From Pseudomonadota bacterium (GTDB lineage: Bacteria; Pseudomonadota; Alphaproteobacteria; Sphingomonadales; SMXR01), in assembly GCA_022574255.1 (NCBI GenBank), contig JACZSK010000015.1, positions 1-39,216 on the forward strand: DNA of 39,216 nt, written 5' to 3'. Both the position numbers and the translations under genes were made by a program. Below, in pieces: positions 28,232-35,313 of the stretch. Numbering within the stretch: the stretch's first letter is position 1; every line of letters begins with the position of its first letter. Below the pieces are notes generated by a model. The model did not search any database. It was not told where the DNA came from and worked only from the letters and a program-made list of their open reading frames with translations.

Positions 28232-28789
28232 ATGCTGAAATTCTGGAACACCAAGGCTGATCGCGCGCGCCAGAAAGCGGCGCTGGCGTTGTATGCGGTG
28301 TCGGCGAAGGACGCCAGGGAACCGCGGCTATACACGGAGTTGGGCGTGCCCGATACCTTTGATGGCCGCTTCGATGCGCTGGCGCTGCACGTGGCGCTGA
28401 TGCTGGTGCGCTTGCGCGGGCAGGGCGATGCCGCCGATGCGCTGGCCACTGAGCTCTCCAGCCTTTTTGTCGCCGACATGGATCGCACCATGCGCGAATC
28501 AGGGGTTGGTGACCTGTCGGTGGGAAAGCATGTAAAGCGCATGGCCGCGGCCATGCTGGGCCGCATGGAGGCTTACGGCGCGGCGCTGGCTGAAGAGAGT
28601 GCGGGGGATGCACTGGTTGATGCCCTGACACGAAATATCTGGCGCGGAAAACCGCCGGCGGGGGACCAGCCCGCGGCGCTGGCCGGCGAGGTGCGGGCCT
28701 GTTGGACGCGGCTCGGCTCTGTTCCCCTTGATGATTTGCTGGACGGGCGCATATCTGGCGCTGGCGACGGAGCGGAAAATGGGATTTGA
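28232..28789 (+). CDS. Ubiquinol-cytochrome c chaperone (CBP3/UQCC1 family)
   Basis: A 185-residue soluble helical protein of the family that assists assembly of cytochrome b in the bc1 complex. Recognisable features are LYTELGVPDTFDGRFDALALHVALMLVRL (from about 33) and the later SVGKHVKRMAAAMLGRMEAYG region. It overlaps the following YceD-like gene by 11 bases. The family call is from overall pattern and genomic context (bamE, YceD, plsX, fabH). Confidence 0.85.
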   Translation: MLKFWNTKADRARQKAALALYAVSAKDAREPRLYTELGVPDTFDGRFDALALHVALMLVRLRGQGDAADALATELSSLFVADMDRTMRESGVGDLSVGKHVKRMAAAMLGRMEAYGAALAEESAGDALVDALTRNIWRGKPPAGDQPAALAGEVRACWTRLGSVPLDDLLDGRISGAGDGAENGI

Positions 28790-29306
28790 ACGCAAAATAA
28801 TACTGACCACCCTGGAAGATGGCCCCCTGACCCTGAAATTTGACGCCGACGAGGGCGAACGGCTGGCGCTGGCGAAACGCTTTGGCCTGCTGGAGTTGAA
28901 GCTGTTCAAGGGTGAGGCCACGGCTACGCAGGAAAAAGGCGGCGCCGGGATCGCGGTTCAGATGCGCTTCAAGGCCAAACTGGTGCAGCGCTGCGGCATA
29001 ACCCTCGAGCCGGTGCATGATGTGCTGTCCGAAACTTTTTTCGTGCGCTTTGTCGAGGGGCCGGTCGACGAGATTGATCTGGACCCCGAAAGTGACGAGG
29101 ACAGAGAGGCGCTGGAGGACGGGGAAATCGACATTGGAGAGATCGCCGCGCAATATCTGGGCACCGCGGTTAATCCCTATCCCAGGAAAAAGGGAAGCCG
29201 GGCGATGGACCTGCCCTATGCTCGCGGAAAAGTCATTTCAGAGGAAAAGGCAGGAAAAAAGGCGAACCCCTTCTCTTTACTGAAGAAATTGCGGGACAGG
29301 GACTGA
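28779..29306 (+). CDS. YceD/DUF177-family protein
   Basis: The 175-residue protein is of the DUF177 family, implicated in 23S rRNA accumulation in bacteria and usually encoded with rpmF and plsX. Characteristic are DEGERLALAKRFGLLELKLF near the N-terminus, LVQRCGITLEPV with the single conserved Cys, and the acidic EDGEIDIGEIAAQYL toward the C-terminus. The start at ATG 28779 is supported by GGAG 6 bases upstream. No rpmF (L32) gene is present between this gene and plsX; only a terminator and repeats are. Confidence 0.87.
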   Translation: MGFERKIILTTLEDGPLTLKFDADEGERLALAKRFGLLELKLFKGEATATQEKGGAGIAVQMRFKAKLVQRCGITLEPVHDVLSETFFVRFVEGPVDEIDLDPESDEDREALEDGEIDIGEIAAQYLGTAVNPYPRKKGSRAMDLPYARGKVISEEKAGKKANPFSLLKKLRDRD

Positions 29307-29328
29307 TCCGGTCTGGTATATCTATTGC

Positions 29329-29365
29329 ATCACGAATCGGGACATGTCCGAATTCGTGATTTTTT
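29329..29365 (+). terminator. Terminator after the YceD-like gene
   Basis: The hairpin ATCACGAAT...ATTCGTGAT has the inner palindrome GGACATGTCC and is followed directly by TTTTT. It begins 23 bases after the YceD-like stop and separates that gene from plsX. Confidence 0.75.
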
Positions 29366-29507
29366 CGCTGCAACAAAGTACAGTAAGTAGCGTATTGTGT
29401 ATGACGTGCGGTGGCGGTCCCTGGCAGGGGTGCGGGGGCGGCCGGAATGCGGAGAGGCGGCAGGGGACAGGTTGCGCCCCGTTGAGGTCTCTTTGGGGCC
29501 GGGCGAT

Positions 29508-29543
29508 CAACCGAAAATTTTGTCTCAACCGAAAAATTTGTCT
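29508..29543. repeat. Two tandem 18-bp repeats upstream of plsX
   Basis: Units CAACCGAAAATTTTGTCT (29508-29525) and CAACCGAAAAATTTGTCT (29526-29543) differ at one base. They end 30 bases before the plsX start, in a promoter or 5' leader position. The repeated unit could be an operator for a dimeric regulator. Confidence 0.85.
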
Positions 29544-29573
29544 CAGAGGCAGCAACGAGGACGAGGGTAACGC

Positions 29574-30659
29574 GTGGTCGGTAAATTGACATTGGCGCTG
29601 GATGCGATGGGCGGCGACGCGGGTGCGCCCATGGTGGTCGAGGGCGCGGCAATCGCCATGGCCGAAGACCCCGATCTGCATATTATTTTCTATGGCAAGG
29701 AAGATACCGTCAGGCCGCTGGTGGACGCGTATGCGGCGCTGTCCGGCAAGGTCGAGATCATCCATACCGACGACGTGGTTCTGGCGGAAGACAGGCCCTC
29801 GCACGCTGTGCGTCGTGGCCGCAACTCCAGCATGGGCATGGCCGTGCGCGCGGTCTGTGACGGCACCGCGCAGGTGGCGGTATCGGCGGGCAATACCGGC
29901 GCGCTGATGGCCCTGGCGAAAATCCTGCTGCGCATGATCCCCGGCATTGACCGGCCGGCGCTGGCCTCTCTTTTCCCCACTCTGCAGGGCGAAAGCGTGA
30001 TGCTTGATCTGGGCGCCAATGTTGAATGCAGCGAAGAAAATCTGGTGCAGTTCGCCCTGATGGGCGCCGCTTTTGCGCGCACCGTTCTGGGGCTGGAGAG
30101 GCCAAGGGTGGCACTCCTGAACATTGGTTCGGAAGACCTGAAGGGCAACGAGACCGTGAAGAATGCCGGCGCCATGCTGCGCGGCACGACGCTGCCGATG
30201 GAATTCGTGGGCTTTACCGAGGGTGACGCCATCGGCATGGGCGGCAACGACGTAATCGTGACCGACGGGTTTACCGGCAATGTGGCGCTGAAAACAGCCG
30301 AGGGCACAGCCAACCTGATTAGCGAGATGCTGAGCCGTGCCTTCCGCGCCTCGCCGTTTTCCATGCTCGGCTATTTCCTCATCAGGAAGGGCCTCAAATC
30401 GCTCGAGACCCATCTCGATTCGAACAATCACAATGGCGCGGTGTTCCTTGGCCTCAATGGCCTGGTGGTCAAGAGCCACGGCGGCGCCAGCGCTGGTGGT
30501 TTCGCCACCGCCATCCGCCACGCGGTTGACATGGCGCGGCACGATCTGACCAATCTGATTGCCGAGGATCTGAAAAATTTTGAACGCCATAGCGACGAGC
30601 CTGACCAGGATGAGCCCGCCGCCGAAGCGGAAAACACCGCTGCCGGCGTTCCGCAGTGA
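29574..30659 (+). CDS. plsX: Phosphate acyltransferase PlsX
   Basis: The 361-residue enzyme makes acyl-phosphate from acyl-ACP, feeding PlsY in phospholipid synthesis; it is peripheral at the inner membrane. The N-terminal signature LALDAMGGDAGAP (7-19) is followed by the conserved ILLRMIPGIDRPAL and SEDLKGNETVKNAG regions. The start is GTG, with GAGGG about 8 bases upstream. It is followed 7 bases later by fabH in the classic plsX-fabH pair. Confidence 0.95.
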   Translation: MVGKLTLALDAMGGDAGAPMVVEGAAIAMAEDPDLHIIFYGKEDTVRPLVDAYAALSGKVEIIHTDDVVLAEDRPSHAVRRGRNSSMGMAVRAVCDGTAQVAVSAGNTGALMALAKILLRMIPGIDRPALASLFPTLQGESVMLDLGANVECSEENLVQFALMGAAFARTVLGLERPRVALLNIGSEDLKGNETVKNAGAMLRGTTLPMEFVGFTEGDAIGMGGNDVIVTDGFTGNVALKTAEGTANLISEMLSRAFRASPFSMLGYFLIRKGLKSLETHLDSNNHNGAVFLGLNGLVVKSHGGASAGGFATAIRHAVDMARHDLTNLIAEDLKNFERHSDEPDQDEPAAEAENTAAGVPQ

Positions 30660-30666
30660 GTAATTC

Positions 30667-31644
30667 ATGAACGTAATCCGAGCCGTGGCCCGAGGCTGTG
30701 GCGCTTATCTCCCGGAACGGATCGTCAGCAACGACGAGCTGGCGGAAAAGGTCGATACCACGGACCAGTGGATTGTCGAACGCACCGGCATTCGACAGCG
30801 CCACATCGCTGCCGAGGGCGAACTGACCTCCGATTTGGCCATAGCCGCGGCGCGCGAGGCGCTGGCCATGGCCGGGCTGGAAGGCAACGATATCGACGCG
30901 CTGATTGTCGCTACTTCCACGCCCGATCTCACCTTTCCCGCCACCGCTGCAAAGGTGCAGGCGGCGCTGGGCATGAACGGCGGTTTTGCCTTTGACGTGC
31001 AGGCGGTCTGTTCGGGCTTTATTTTCGCCACCAGCGTGGCCAATAATTTTATTACATCCGGCCAGGCCAAGCGGGCGCTGGTGATTGGCGCCGAGACCTT
31101 CTCGCGCATCCTCGACTGGGAAGACCGGGGAACCTGCGTGCTGTTCGGTGACGGCGCCGGGGCGCTGGTGCTGGAGGCGGTGGAGGGCGACGGCACCGCT
31201 GCCGATCGCGGCATTCTTACCAGCCACCTGCATTCCGATGGGCGGCTGCATGATCTGCTCTATGTCGACGGCGGTGTGTCCACCACCCAGACGGCCGGTT
31301 ATGTGCGCATGCAGGGCAAGGAAGTGTTCCGCCATGCGGTCACAAATCTGGCCAACGTGGTCAACGAGGCGCTGGACGCCACCGGATTGAAAGCCGACGA
31401 TATTGCCTGGGTGGTGCCGCACCAGGCCAACAAGCGCATATTGGACGGCACCGCGCGAAAGCTGAAAATAGATCCCGCGAAGATCATTATGACCGTCGAC
31501 CGCCATGCCAACACGTCGGCGGCGTCGGTGCCGCTGGCGCTGTGCGCGGCGGTGGCGGACGGGCGAATCAAAGAGGGCGATCTGCTTCTTCTGGAGGCCA
31601 TGGGCGCCGGATTCACATGGGGTTCGCTGCTTTTGCGCTGGTAA
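30667..31644 (+). CDS. fabH: Beta-ketoacyl-ACP synthase III
   Basis: The 325-residue enzyme starts fatty-acid synthesis by condensing acetyl-CoA with malonyl-ACP. The catalytic triad is Cys115 (VQAVCSGF), His252 (VPHQANKR) and Asn282 (RHANTSAAS). The family N-terminus with [14 protein letters not shown] (33-46) is intact. It is paired with plsX upstream and followed by ihfA after 124 bases. That gap holds a perfect 17-bp palindrome (31650-31666, TTTTTTGG-C-CCAAAAAA) just after the stop. Confidence 0.96.
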   Translation: MNVIRAVARGCGAYLPERIVSNDELAEKVDTTDQWIVERTGIRQRHIAAEGELTSDLAIAAAREALAMAGLEGNDIDALIVATSTPDLTFPATAAKVQAALGMNGGFAFDVQAVCSGFIFATSVANNFITSGQAKRALVIGAETFSRILDWEDRGTCVLFGDGAGALVLEAVEGDGTAADRGILTSHLHSDGRLHDLLYVDGGVSTTQTAGYVRMQGKEVFRHAVTNLANVVNEALDATGLKADDIAWVVPHQANKRILDGTARKLKIDPAKIIMTVDRHANTSAASVPLALCAAVADGRIKEGDLLLLEAMGAGFTWGSLLLRW

Positions 31645-31768
31645 AGGTGTTTTTTGGCCCAAAAAAGCGAATCCAGCGATACTTAAAGAAGATTCTGCAT
31701 CCCTTTGATATTGACGGATTTATACCGCTCAACTACGCTTATACACTCGATTCTCTAGGGGGGAAAAT

Positions 31769-32077
31769 ATGGGTAAGCGTACAGTAACGCGCGCTGACCT
31801 CAGCGAAGCGGTATATCAGGAAGTCGGACTGTCACGGAACGAGTCGACCGAACTGGTCGAGTCTATCCTGTCCGAGATATCGTCGAGCCTGGTGTCCGGG
31901 GAAAATGTCAAGATATCGTCCTTCGGCAGTTTTCTGGTGCGCCACAAGGGTGGACGCATTGGGCGCAATCCAAAAACCGGTGAAGAAGTGCCAATTGAAC
32001 CACGCCGAGTGCTGGTCTTCAGGCCCAGCCAGGTGATGAAAGAACGCATTGCCACTTCCCTGAAAGGACGCGCCTGA
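31769..32077 (+). CDS. ihfA: Integration host factor alpha subunit
   Basis: The 102-residue DNA-bending HU/IHF-family protein pairs with IhfB to shape nucleoid and promoter DNA. Signature: [28 protein letters not shown] (about 48-75), including the beta-arm RNPKTGE, with the alpha-subunit C-terminus [15 protein letters not shown] strong AGGGGGG ribosome site lies just upstream of the ATG. It sits between fabH and a MerR-type gene, a conserved alphaproteobacterial order. Confidence 0.95.
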   Translation: MGKRTVTRADLSEAVYQEVGLSRNESTELVESILSEISSSLVSGENVKISSFGSFLVRHKGGRIGRNPKTGEEVPIEPRRVLVFRPSQVMKERIATSLKGRA

Positions 32078-32157
32078 TACCGGAGGCCCGGCCGTCTGCG
32101 TAGATGGCCATAGGAGTAGAGGCCGCCGGATCGAGCGGCCAAAAGGGGTGATTTGCA

Positions 32158-32646
32158 GTGGCTGATCGAGCCATGGAAACAGGAACAAACGAGCGGGGCG
32201 GCGGCAAGTCGCGCAACGCATTCCGCACCATCAGCGAGGTTGCGGTGGCGCTGGATGTGCCGCAGCATGTGCTGCGCTTCTGGGAGACCAAGTTTTCCCA
32301 GGTGAAGCCAATGAAACGTGGCGGCAATCGCCGTTATTACCGCCCCGAGGACATGCAGCTTCTGTCCGCCATCCGGCATTTTCTCTATACCGACGGCTAT
32401 ACCATCAAGGGCGTGCAGAAACTGTTGCGCGAGAAAAACGCCAAGGGCCTGGTCGAGAGTTGGCATGAGGAAGAAGACGACTCGCCGGCTGCGGGCCCCG
32501 CCTCTGCCCCTGCTGAAAGCGCTGGCGGCAATGGCTCGATTACCGGGGCGCCGGCAAAGCAGGCATCTGGCGAGGCCAAGCTGCTCAAAGCGGTGCTGGA
32601 CGAGCTGAAATTGCTGCGCCGGTCCATCGACGACCTGCCGGAATAG
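32158..32646 (+). CDS. MerR-family transcriptional regulator
   Basis: The 162-residue protein has an N-terminal MerR winged-helix domain: [22 protein letters not shown] (from about 22), then [14 protein letters not shown], and a short helical region [14 protein letters not shown]. The rest is an Ala/Gly-rich linker and a C-terminal helix [20 protein letters not shown] likely to dimerise. It lacks the Cys cluster of metal-sensing members, so the inducer is unknown. The start is GTG 32158, with AAGGGG upstream; the ATG at 32173 is an alternative. Confidence 0.88.
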   Translation: MADRAMETGTNERGGGKSRNAFRTISEVAVALDVPQHVLRFWETKFSQVKPMKRGGNRRYYRPEDMQLLSAIRHFLYTDGYTIKGVQKLLREKNAKGLVESWHEEEDDSPAAGPASAPAESAGGNGSITGAPAKQASGEAKLLKAVLDELKLLRRSIDDLPE

Positions 32647-32741
32647 GCGGCTATCTCTTTTATTGTCAGGGCAAGGCGCGGTCGGGCAGTGGGGCAGCCC
32701 ACACAAAAATCCGTTTATTCGTCATTCGCCAACTTGTTTAT

Positions 32742-32853
32742 TCGTCATTCGCCGACCCTCTTTGCGTGACGCGCCTTGGCGGCGAATTCAGTCTTGCTTT
32801 TCTACATTGAGCCAATAGAAAGCTGGACTCGCCGATCAAGTCAGCGAGTGACG
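32742..32853. repeat. Dispersed palindromic repeat, type A, full-length copy 2
   Basis: A 112-bp element about 95% identical to 1-111, including the central CTACATTGAGCCAATAGAAA. It is preceded by an extra repeat end (CGTCATTCGCCAAC at 32719), 23 bases upstream. The 409-base gap 32647-33055 holds this, a type C hairpin and then the tRNA promoter region; I see no protein gene in it. Confidence 0.88.
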
Positions 32854-32906
32854 ATAGAGGGGACCGGAATGATGGGAGAGGGTCTGTTGGCGTGCTTCCC
32901 CCTTAT

Positions 32907-32945
32907 TCCCTCTCCCTTGATGGGAGAGGGTCAGGGTGAGGGTGG
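32907..32945. repeat. Type C CCCTCTCCC palindromic repeat
   Basis: The hairpin CCCTCTCCC-TTGAT-GGGAGAGGG is followed by TCAGGGTGAGGGTGG, matching the copies near 13274, 34767 and 38804. Confidence 0.75.
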
Positions 32946-33055
32946 CCAAACAAGAGGGACGGGCAGGCTCTCCATCTCTCTTATTGTCACCGCCATAGGG
33001 CGGCGGTATAGTGCGCGCCGCTGGGCAAGCGATTTGATGTTTGGCGGGAATATGA

Positions 33056-33132
33056 CGGAGCGTAGCGCAGCCTGGTAGCGCACTTCACTGGGGGTGAAGG
33101 GGTCGTGGGTTCGAATCCCGCCGCTCCGACCA
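33056..33132 (+). tRNA. tRNA-Pro (anticodon GGG)
   Basis: A 77-nt cloverleaf. The acceptor stem is CGGAGCG/CGCTCCG, the D-arm has GCGC/GCGC around AGCCTGGTA, and the anticodon stem CTTCA/TGAAG has loop CTGGGGG giving anticodon GGG (reads CCC and CCU). The T-arm is GTGGG-TTCGAAT-CCCGC. The discriminator A and the CCA end are encoded. A terminator follows 20 bases later. Confidence 0.96.
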
Positions 33133-33151
33133 AATTTCTGGTAAATCAAGA

Positions 33152-33182
33152 AGGCCCGGGAGATTATCCCCGGGTCTTTTTT
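33152..33182 (+). terminator. Terminator after tRNA-Pro
   Basis: The stem AGGCCCGGG/CCCGGGTCT (one G-U pair) is followed by a TTTTTT run, positioned to end the tRNA transcript. Confidence 0.85.
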
Positions 33183-33203
33183 CTGCGTTCCGGGTCAGGC
33201 GGT

Positions 33204-33785
33204 TTAGCCTGCCTGGCCGGCTTCGGTGGCCTCCGCCACCTCTTCCAGTGCGCCCGTGCTGACGTTGTAAACAAAGCCGTAAATTGGTATTGCCGCCGGC
33301 ACCAGCGGGTGGTTGCGGATGGTTCTTACGTCCTCGGTGACGGCGTTGGCGGCATCGGTAAAGGCCAGCCAATCTATGGATTTGCCTTCAGCCGAGCCCT
33401 CATGGTCATGATCGTCACTCCAGCCGCTCTCGCCCAGCGCCGCGGTCTCCAGGCTGCTTTCCAGCAGATCACCCATGATCTCGTCGGTGAAGGTCGCCAT
33501 GCCGCAATTGGTGTGGTGTATGACAAACCATTCCCGGGTTCCCAGCAATTTGTAGGAAATTACCAGCGAGCGGATGGCGTCGTCGCTGGCCCGGCCACCG
33601 GCATTGCGAATCACATGGGCGTCGCCTTCGGCGAGCCCGGCGAATTTTGCCGGATCGAGGCGGGCATCCATACAGGTCAGCACGGCAAACTGGCGGGCCG
33701 GTGGAATGGTGAGGTCGCCCTTGCTGCCGAAATTGCTCACATAGGCGGCGTTGGCTTCAAGAACCTCGTTTCTGATCTGGCTCAT
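33204..33785 (-). CDS. Beta-class carbonic anhydrase
   Basis: The 193-residue enzyme interconverts CO2 and bicarbonate in the cytoplasm. The zinc ligands are Cys38, His91 and Cys94, in TCMDARLDP and HHTNCGM. The Asp40-Arg42 dyad is present, giving the standard C-x-D-x-R...H-x-x-C pattern. The MDARLDP version resembles the compact subgroup that includes mycobacterial Rv1284-like enzymes. A small acidic and His-containing insertion, [12 protein letters not shown] (123-134), is unusual. I chose the ATG at 33785, with AGGGGA 6 bases upstream; longer upstream readings have no such site. Confidence 0.94.
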   Translation of the reverse strand: MSQIRNEVLEANAAYVSNFGSKGDLTIPPARQFAVLTCMDARLDPAKFAGLAEGDAHVIRNAGGRASDDAIRSLVISYKLLGTREWFVIHHTNCGMATFTDEIMGDLLESSLETAALGESGWSDDHDHEGSAEGKSIDWLAFTDAANAVTEDVRTIRNHPLVPAAIPIYGFVYNVSTGALEEVAEATEAGQAG

Positions 33786-33957
33786 TGTCGTTCCCCTGTT
33801 CTGGCTGGCTGGCCTGTTTGCCCAGGCGCCATCAGGATGCGCCCCGCGGGCCGAGACATCAAAGCAATTCATCTTATCCCCGCTGCAGAATATCTTGCCT
33901 GACCTGCCCCTGATCTGCGGATAGCATTGGCGCCGGCCCAACCGCTTCCTGAACCCA

Positions 33958-33987
33958 TAAAAAAGGGCCGGATCGAAACCCGGCCCT
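33958..33987 (-). terminator. Terminator after the PuuD-like gene (minus strand)
   Basis: The stem AGGGCCGG/CCGGCCCT is followed, on the minus strand, by a run of U (A-run at 33958-33963 on the plus strand). It lies 22 bases past the stop of the gene at 34009. Confidence 0.85.
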
Positions 33988-34008
33988 CTGATTTTATTTC
34001 GCGCGGGC

Positions 34009-34512
34009 TTAGCCGGCGCCGTGGCTGTAATACAGCATGCAATAAAGCATGGGGATGGACAGCAGCGTATTGGTGCGTGAGAACAGCATGGCTTTCCGGG
34101 CTGCCGCAGGTTTGGCGTCGGCATCGGCCTCGACCAGCCCCAGGGCAATCTTCTGGTTGGGCCAGATGATGACCCACACGTTGAAAGCCATGATAAGGCC
34201 GAACCACATGCCAATGCCGATCATGGTTACGGCGACACTGCCGCCGCCATAGCCCAGCATCAGCGCGTCGGCCAGATAGCCGTTGCTGCGCGCCAGCTCC
34301 AGCCCGAACAGCACGGTCAATGCCGCCGCCCAGCGAAACCAGAACAGCGCTTCGGGCGCGATATGCTTGCCGATGGCCGGCTTCAGCTCGTCGGGAATTT
34401 TCGGCATGGTGGGGATTTGCACGAAATTGAAATACCACAGGATGCCAATCCACATGACACCCGAGATCACATGCAGAAAGCGGGTGATAAGGCCGGGATC
34501 AATAAGTTCCAT
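34009..34512 (-). CDS. Stand-alone urate hydroxylase PuuD-type membrane domain protein
   Basis: A 167-residue integral membrane protein with about four helices (10-31, 56-75, 92-119 and 144-162). The pattern [21 protein letters not shown] at the N-terminus, [10 protein letters not shown], and [15 protein letters not shown] is that of the N-terminal domain of membrane-bound urate hydroxylase PuuD (Urate_ox_N). The C-terminal cytochrome c domain of full PuuD is absent. Whether this short form oxidises urate or does something else is not shown. A strong AGGGGAG site precedes the ATG, and a 31-residue membrane peptide gene lies 12 bases upstream. I considered HemJ and rejected it. Confidence 0.8.
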   Translation of the reverse strand: MELIDPGLITRFLHVISGVMWIGILWYFNFVQIPTMPKIPDELKPAIGKHIAPEALFWFRWAAALTVLFGLELARSNGYLADALMLGYGGGSVAVTMIGIGMWFGLIMAFNVWVIIWPNQKIALGLVEADADAKPAAARKAMLFSRTNTLLSIPMLYCMLYYSHGAG

Positions 34513-34524
34513 GTTATTTCTCCC

Positions 34525-34620
34525 CTAACCGGCGATCATCGGTGCGACGTAGATGACCACAACGGTCAACACGACGCCCGCGATCACGGTGTTGCGTAAC
34601 GATTCCAGAATCTTGGCCAT
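34525..34620 (-). CDS. 31-residue single-pass membrane peptide
   Basis: A short gene, ATG at 34620 and TAG at 34525. The peptide has a polar start (MAKILESLRNT) followed by one hydrophobic segment (about residues 12-29, VIAGVVLTVVVIYVAPMI). The ribosome site AGGGG lies about 9 bases before the ATG. The stop is 12 bases before the PuuD-type gene, whose own ribosome site starts at the stop codon, so the two look like an operon. It is probably a small inner-membrane partner of the downstream membrane domain. I know no family for it. Confidence 0.6.
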   Translation of the reverse strand: MAKILESLRNTVIAGVVLTVVVIYVAPMIAG

Positions 34621-34766
34621 TCAATAGTTCCCCTCTTGTACGGGCCACCCTTGCGGCGGTCCTTTTATTGGCGGTTCCTGTTGGCCAAGACACTAACCAT
34701 AGCGCCCGCGCCGGGCAAGCAGAACAACGACCGGATTGGTGGGAATTAGGGGGTTTCAGTTTTCAA

Positions 34767-34812
34767 CCCTCTCCCTACCCCTCTCCCTTGAGGGAGAAGG
34801 GTAGGGAGAGGG
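34767..34812. repeat. Type C palindromic repeat, long-arm copy
   Basis: The arms, from CCCTCTCCCTACCCCTCTCC to its complement, form a 22-bp inverted repeat with one mismatch around a TTG loop. It lies in the 334-base gap 34621-34954. That gap otherwise holds only the palindrome at 34861 and no gene I can support. Confidence 0.85.
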
Positions 34813-34860
34813 GGCGACAACCGGCGTCCCGCTCCTTGCCAAGAGCAATTACCCGTTTTA

Positions 34861-34872
34861 CCGTTATAACGG
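34861..34872. promoter_or_regulatory. Perfect 12-bp palindrome CCGTTATAACGG
   Basis: An exact palindrome embedded in TTTACCGTTATAACGGCGCGGTAA, about 83 bases before the possible gene at 34955. It could be an operator; no regulator is identified. Confidence 0.35.
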
Positions 34873-34954
34873 CGCGGTAATTAAATATATTGGCCCCAGG
34901 CTTCCGACCGCCGTCCCCAGATGACAGATGAAAGGGCCGGAGAGAGTGATCTAA

Positions 34955-35209
34955 GTGAACGAGGACCTGAGGCATACTCTAGAAAAAAGAGGACTCTTGT
35001 TCTTTTCCTTTTTCGGCTTGACGTTCTTGTTGATGCAGGTCTCGATCTGGTTTCTATTTCCAGGTTTAGCCGCGACTTACATCGTTGGCCAAAGAATCTT
35101 GGAGGCCAAATGCCCAAGCGTCGTGTCACGATCAGTTATGATCCAAAAGCTTTTTTGGCGCTGGCGGGCATTGCCCACCGAAGAGGCATTGCCGGACCTG
35201 CGGATATGA
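34955..35209 (+). CDS. Possible small membrane protein
   Basis: An 84-residue frame starting at GTG, with GGAGAG about 10 bases upstream. Residues 13-46 are strongly hydrophobic (RGLLFFSFFGLTFLLMQVSI then WFLFPGLAATYIVG), consistent with one or two membrane passes. The C-terminal 35 residues are basic and unremarkable. It overlaps the frame at 35110-35265 by 100 bases in another frame, and both are unlikely to be full-length real genes. Base composition is lower in GC than the surroundings. I recognise no family. Confidence 0.35.
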   Translation: MNEDLRHTLEKRGLLFFSFFGLTFLLMQVSIWFLFPGLAATYIVGQRILEAKCPSVVSRSVMIQKLFWRWRALPTEEALPDLRI

Positions 35210-35265
35210 TTTCAAGGCTAATTCAATGCCGGACAGTAAAGGGACCGAAGATGATGGGGTTTTGA
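35110..35265 (+). CDS. Possible ribbon-helix-helix DNA-binding peptide
   Basis: A 51-residue frame starting at ATG 35110, with GGAGG 4 bases upstream. The start PKRRVTISYDPKAF (beta strand with alternating residues), followed by helices LALAGIAHRRG and PADMISRLIQC, looks like a ribbon-helix-helix (CopG/Arc-type) fold. Such proteins are often antitoxins or autoregulators. No toxin gene follows; the minus-strand peptidase gene ends 48 bases later. It could be an orphan or a remnant of a toxin-antitoxin pair. Confidence 0.4.
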   Translation: MPKRRVTISYDPKAFLALAGIAHRRGIAGPADMISRLIQCRTVKGPKMMGF

Positions 35266-35313
35266 GATAAGTCCAAGAATACTGCCTCTGTCTGTTTCAC
35301 TCTGACCTGATCC

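Noticed and set aside
29307-29573. Search for rpmF (ribosomal protein L32) between YceD and plsX
   Set aside because: No frame with the L32 N-terminus or Cys pattern is present on either strand; only a terminator and an 18-bp repeat pair are.
31650-31666. Perfect 17-bp palindrome after fabH as a terminator
   Set aside because: The stem is almost all A-T with a one-base loop and no following T-run, so it is not a credible intrinsic terminator. It is noted only as a palindrome.
34009-34512. HemJ-type protoporphyrinogen oxidase assignment
   Set aside because: The size and helix count are similar and heme genes occur in the window, but the motifs ([27 protein letters not shown]) fit the PuuD membrane domain and not HemJ.
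34921-35265. 114-codon reading starting at ATG 34921
   Set aside because: No ribosome site precedes it and the first 63 residues have no protein-like pattern; only the last 51, starting at 35110 with GGAGG upstream, look plausible.
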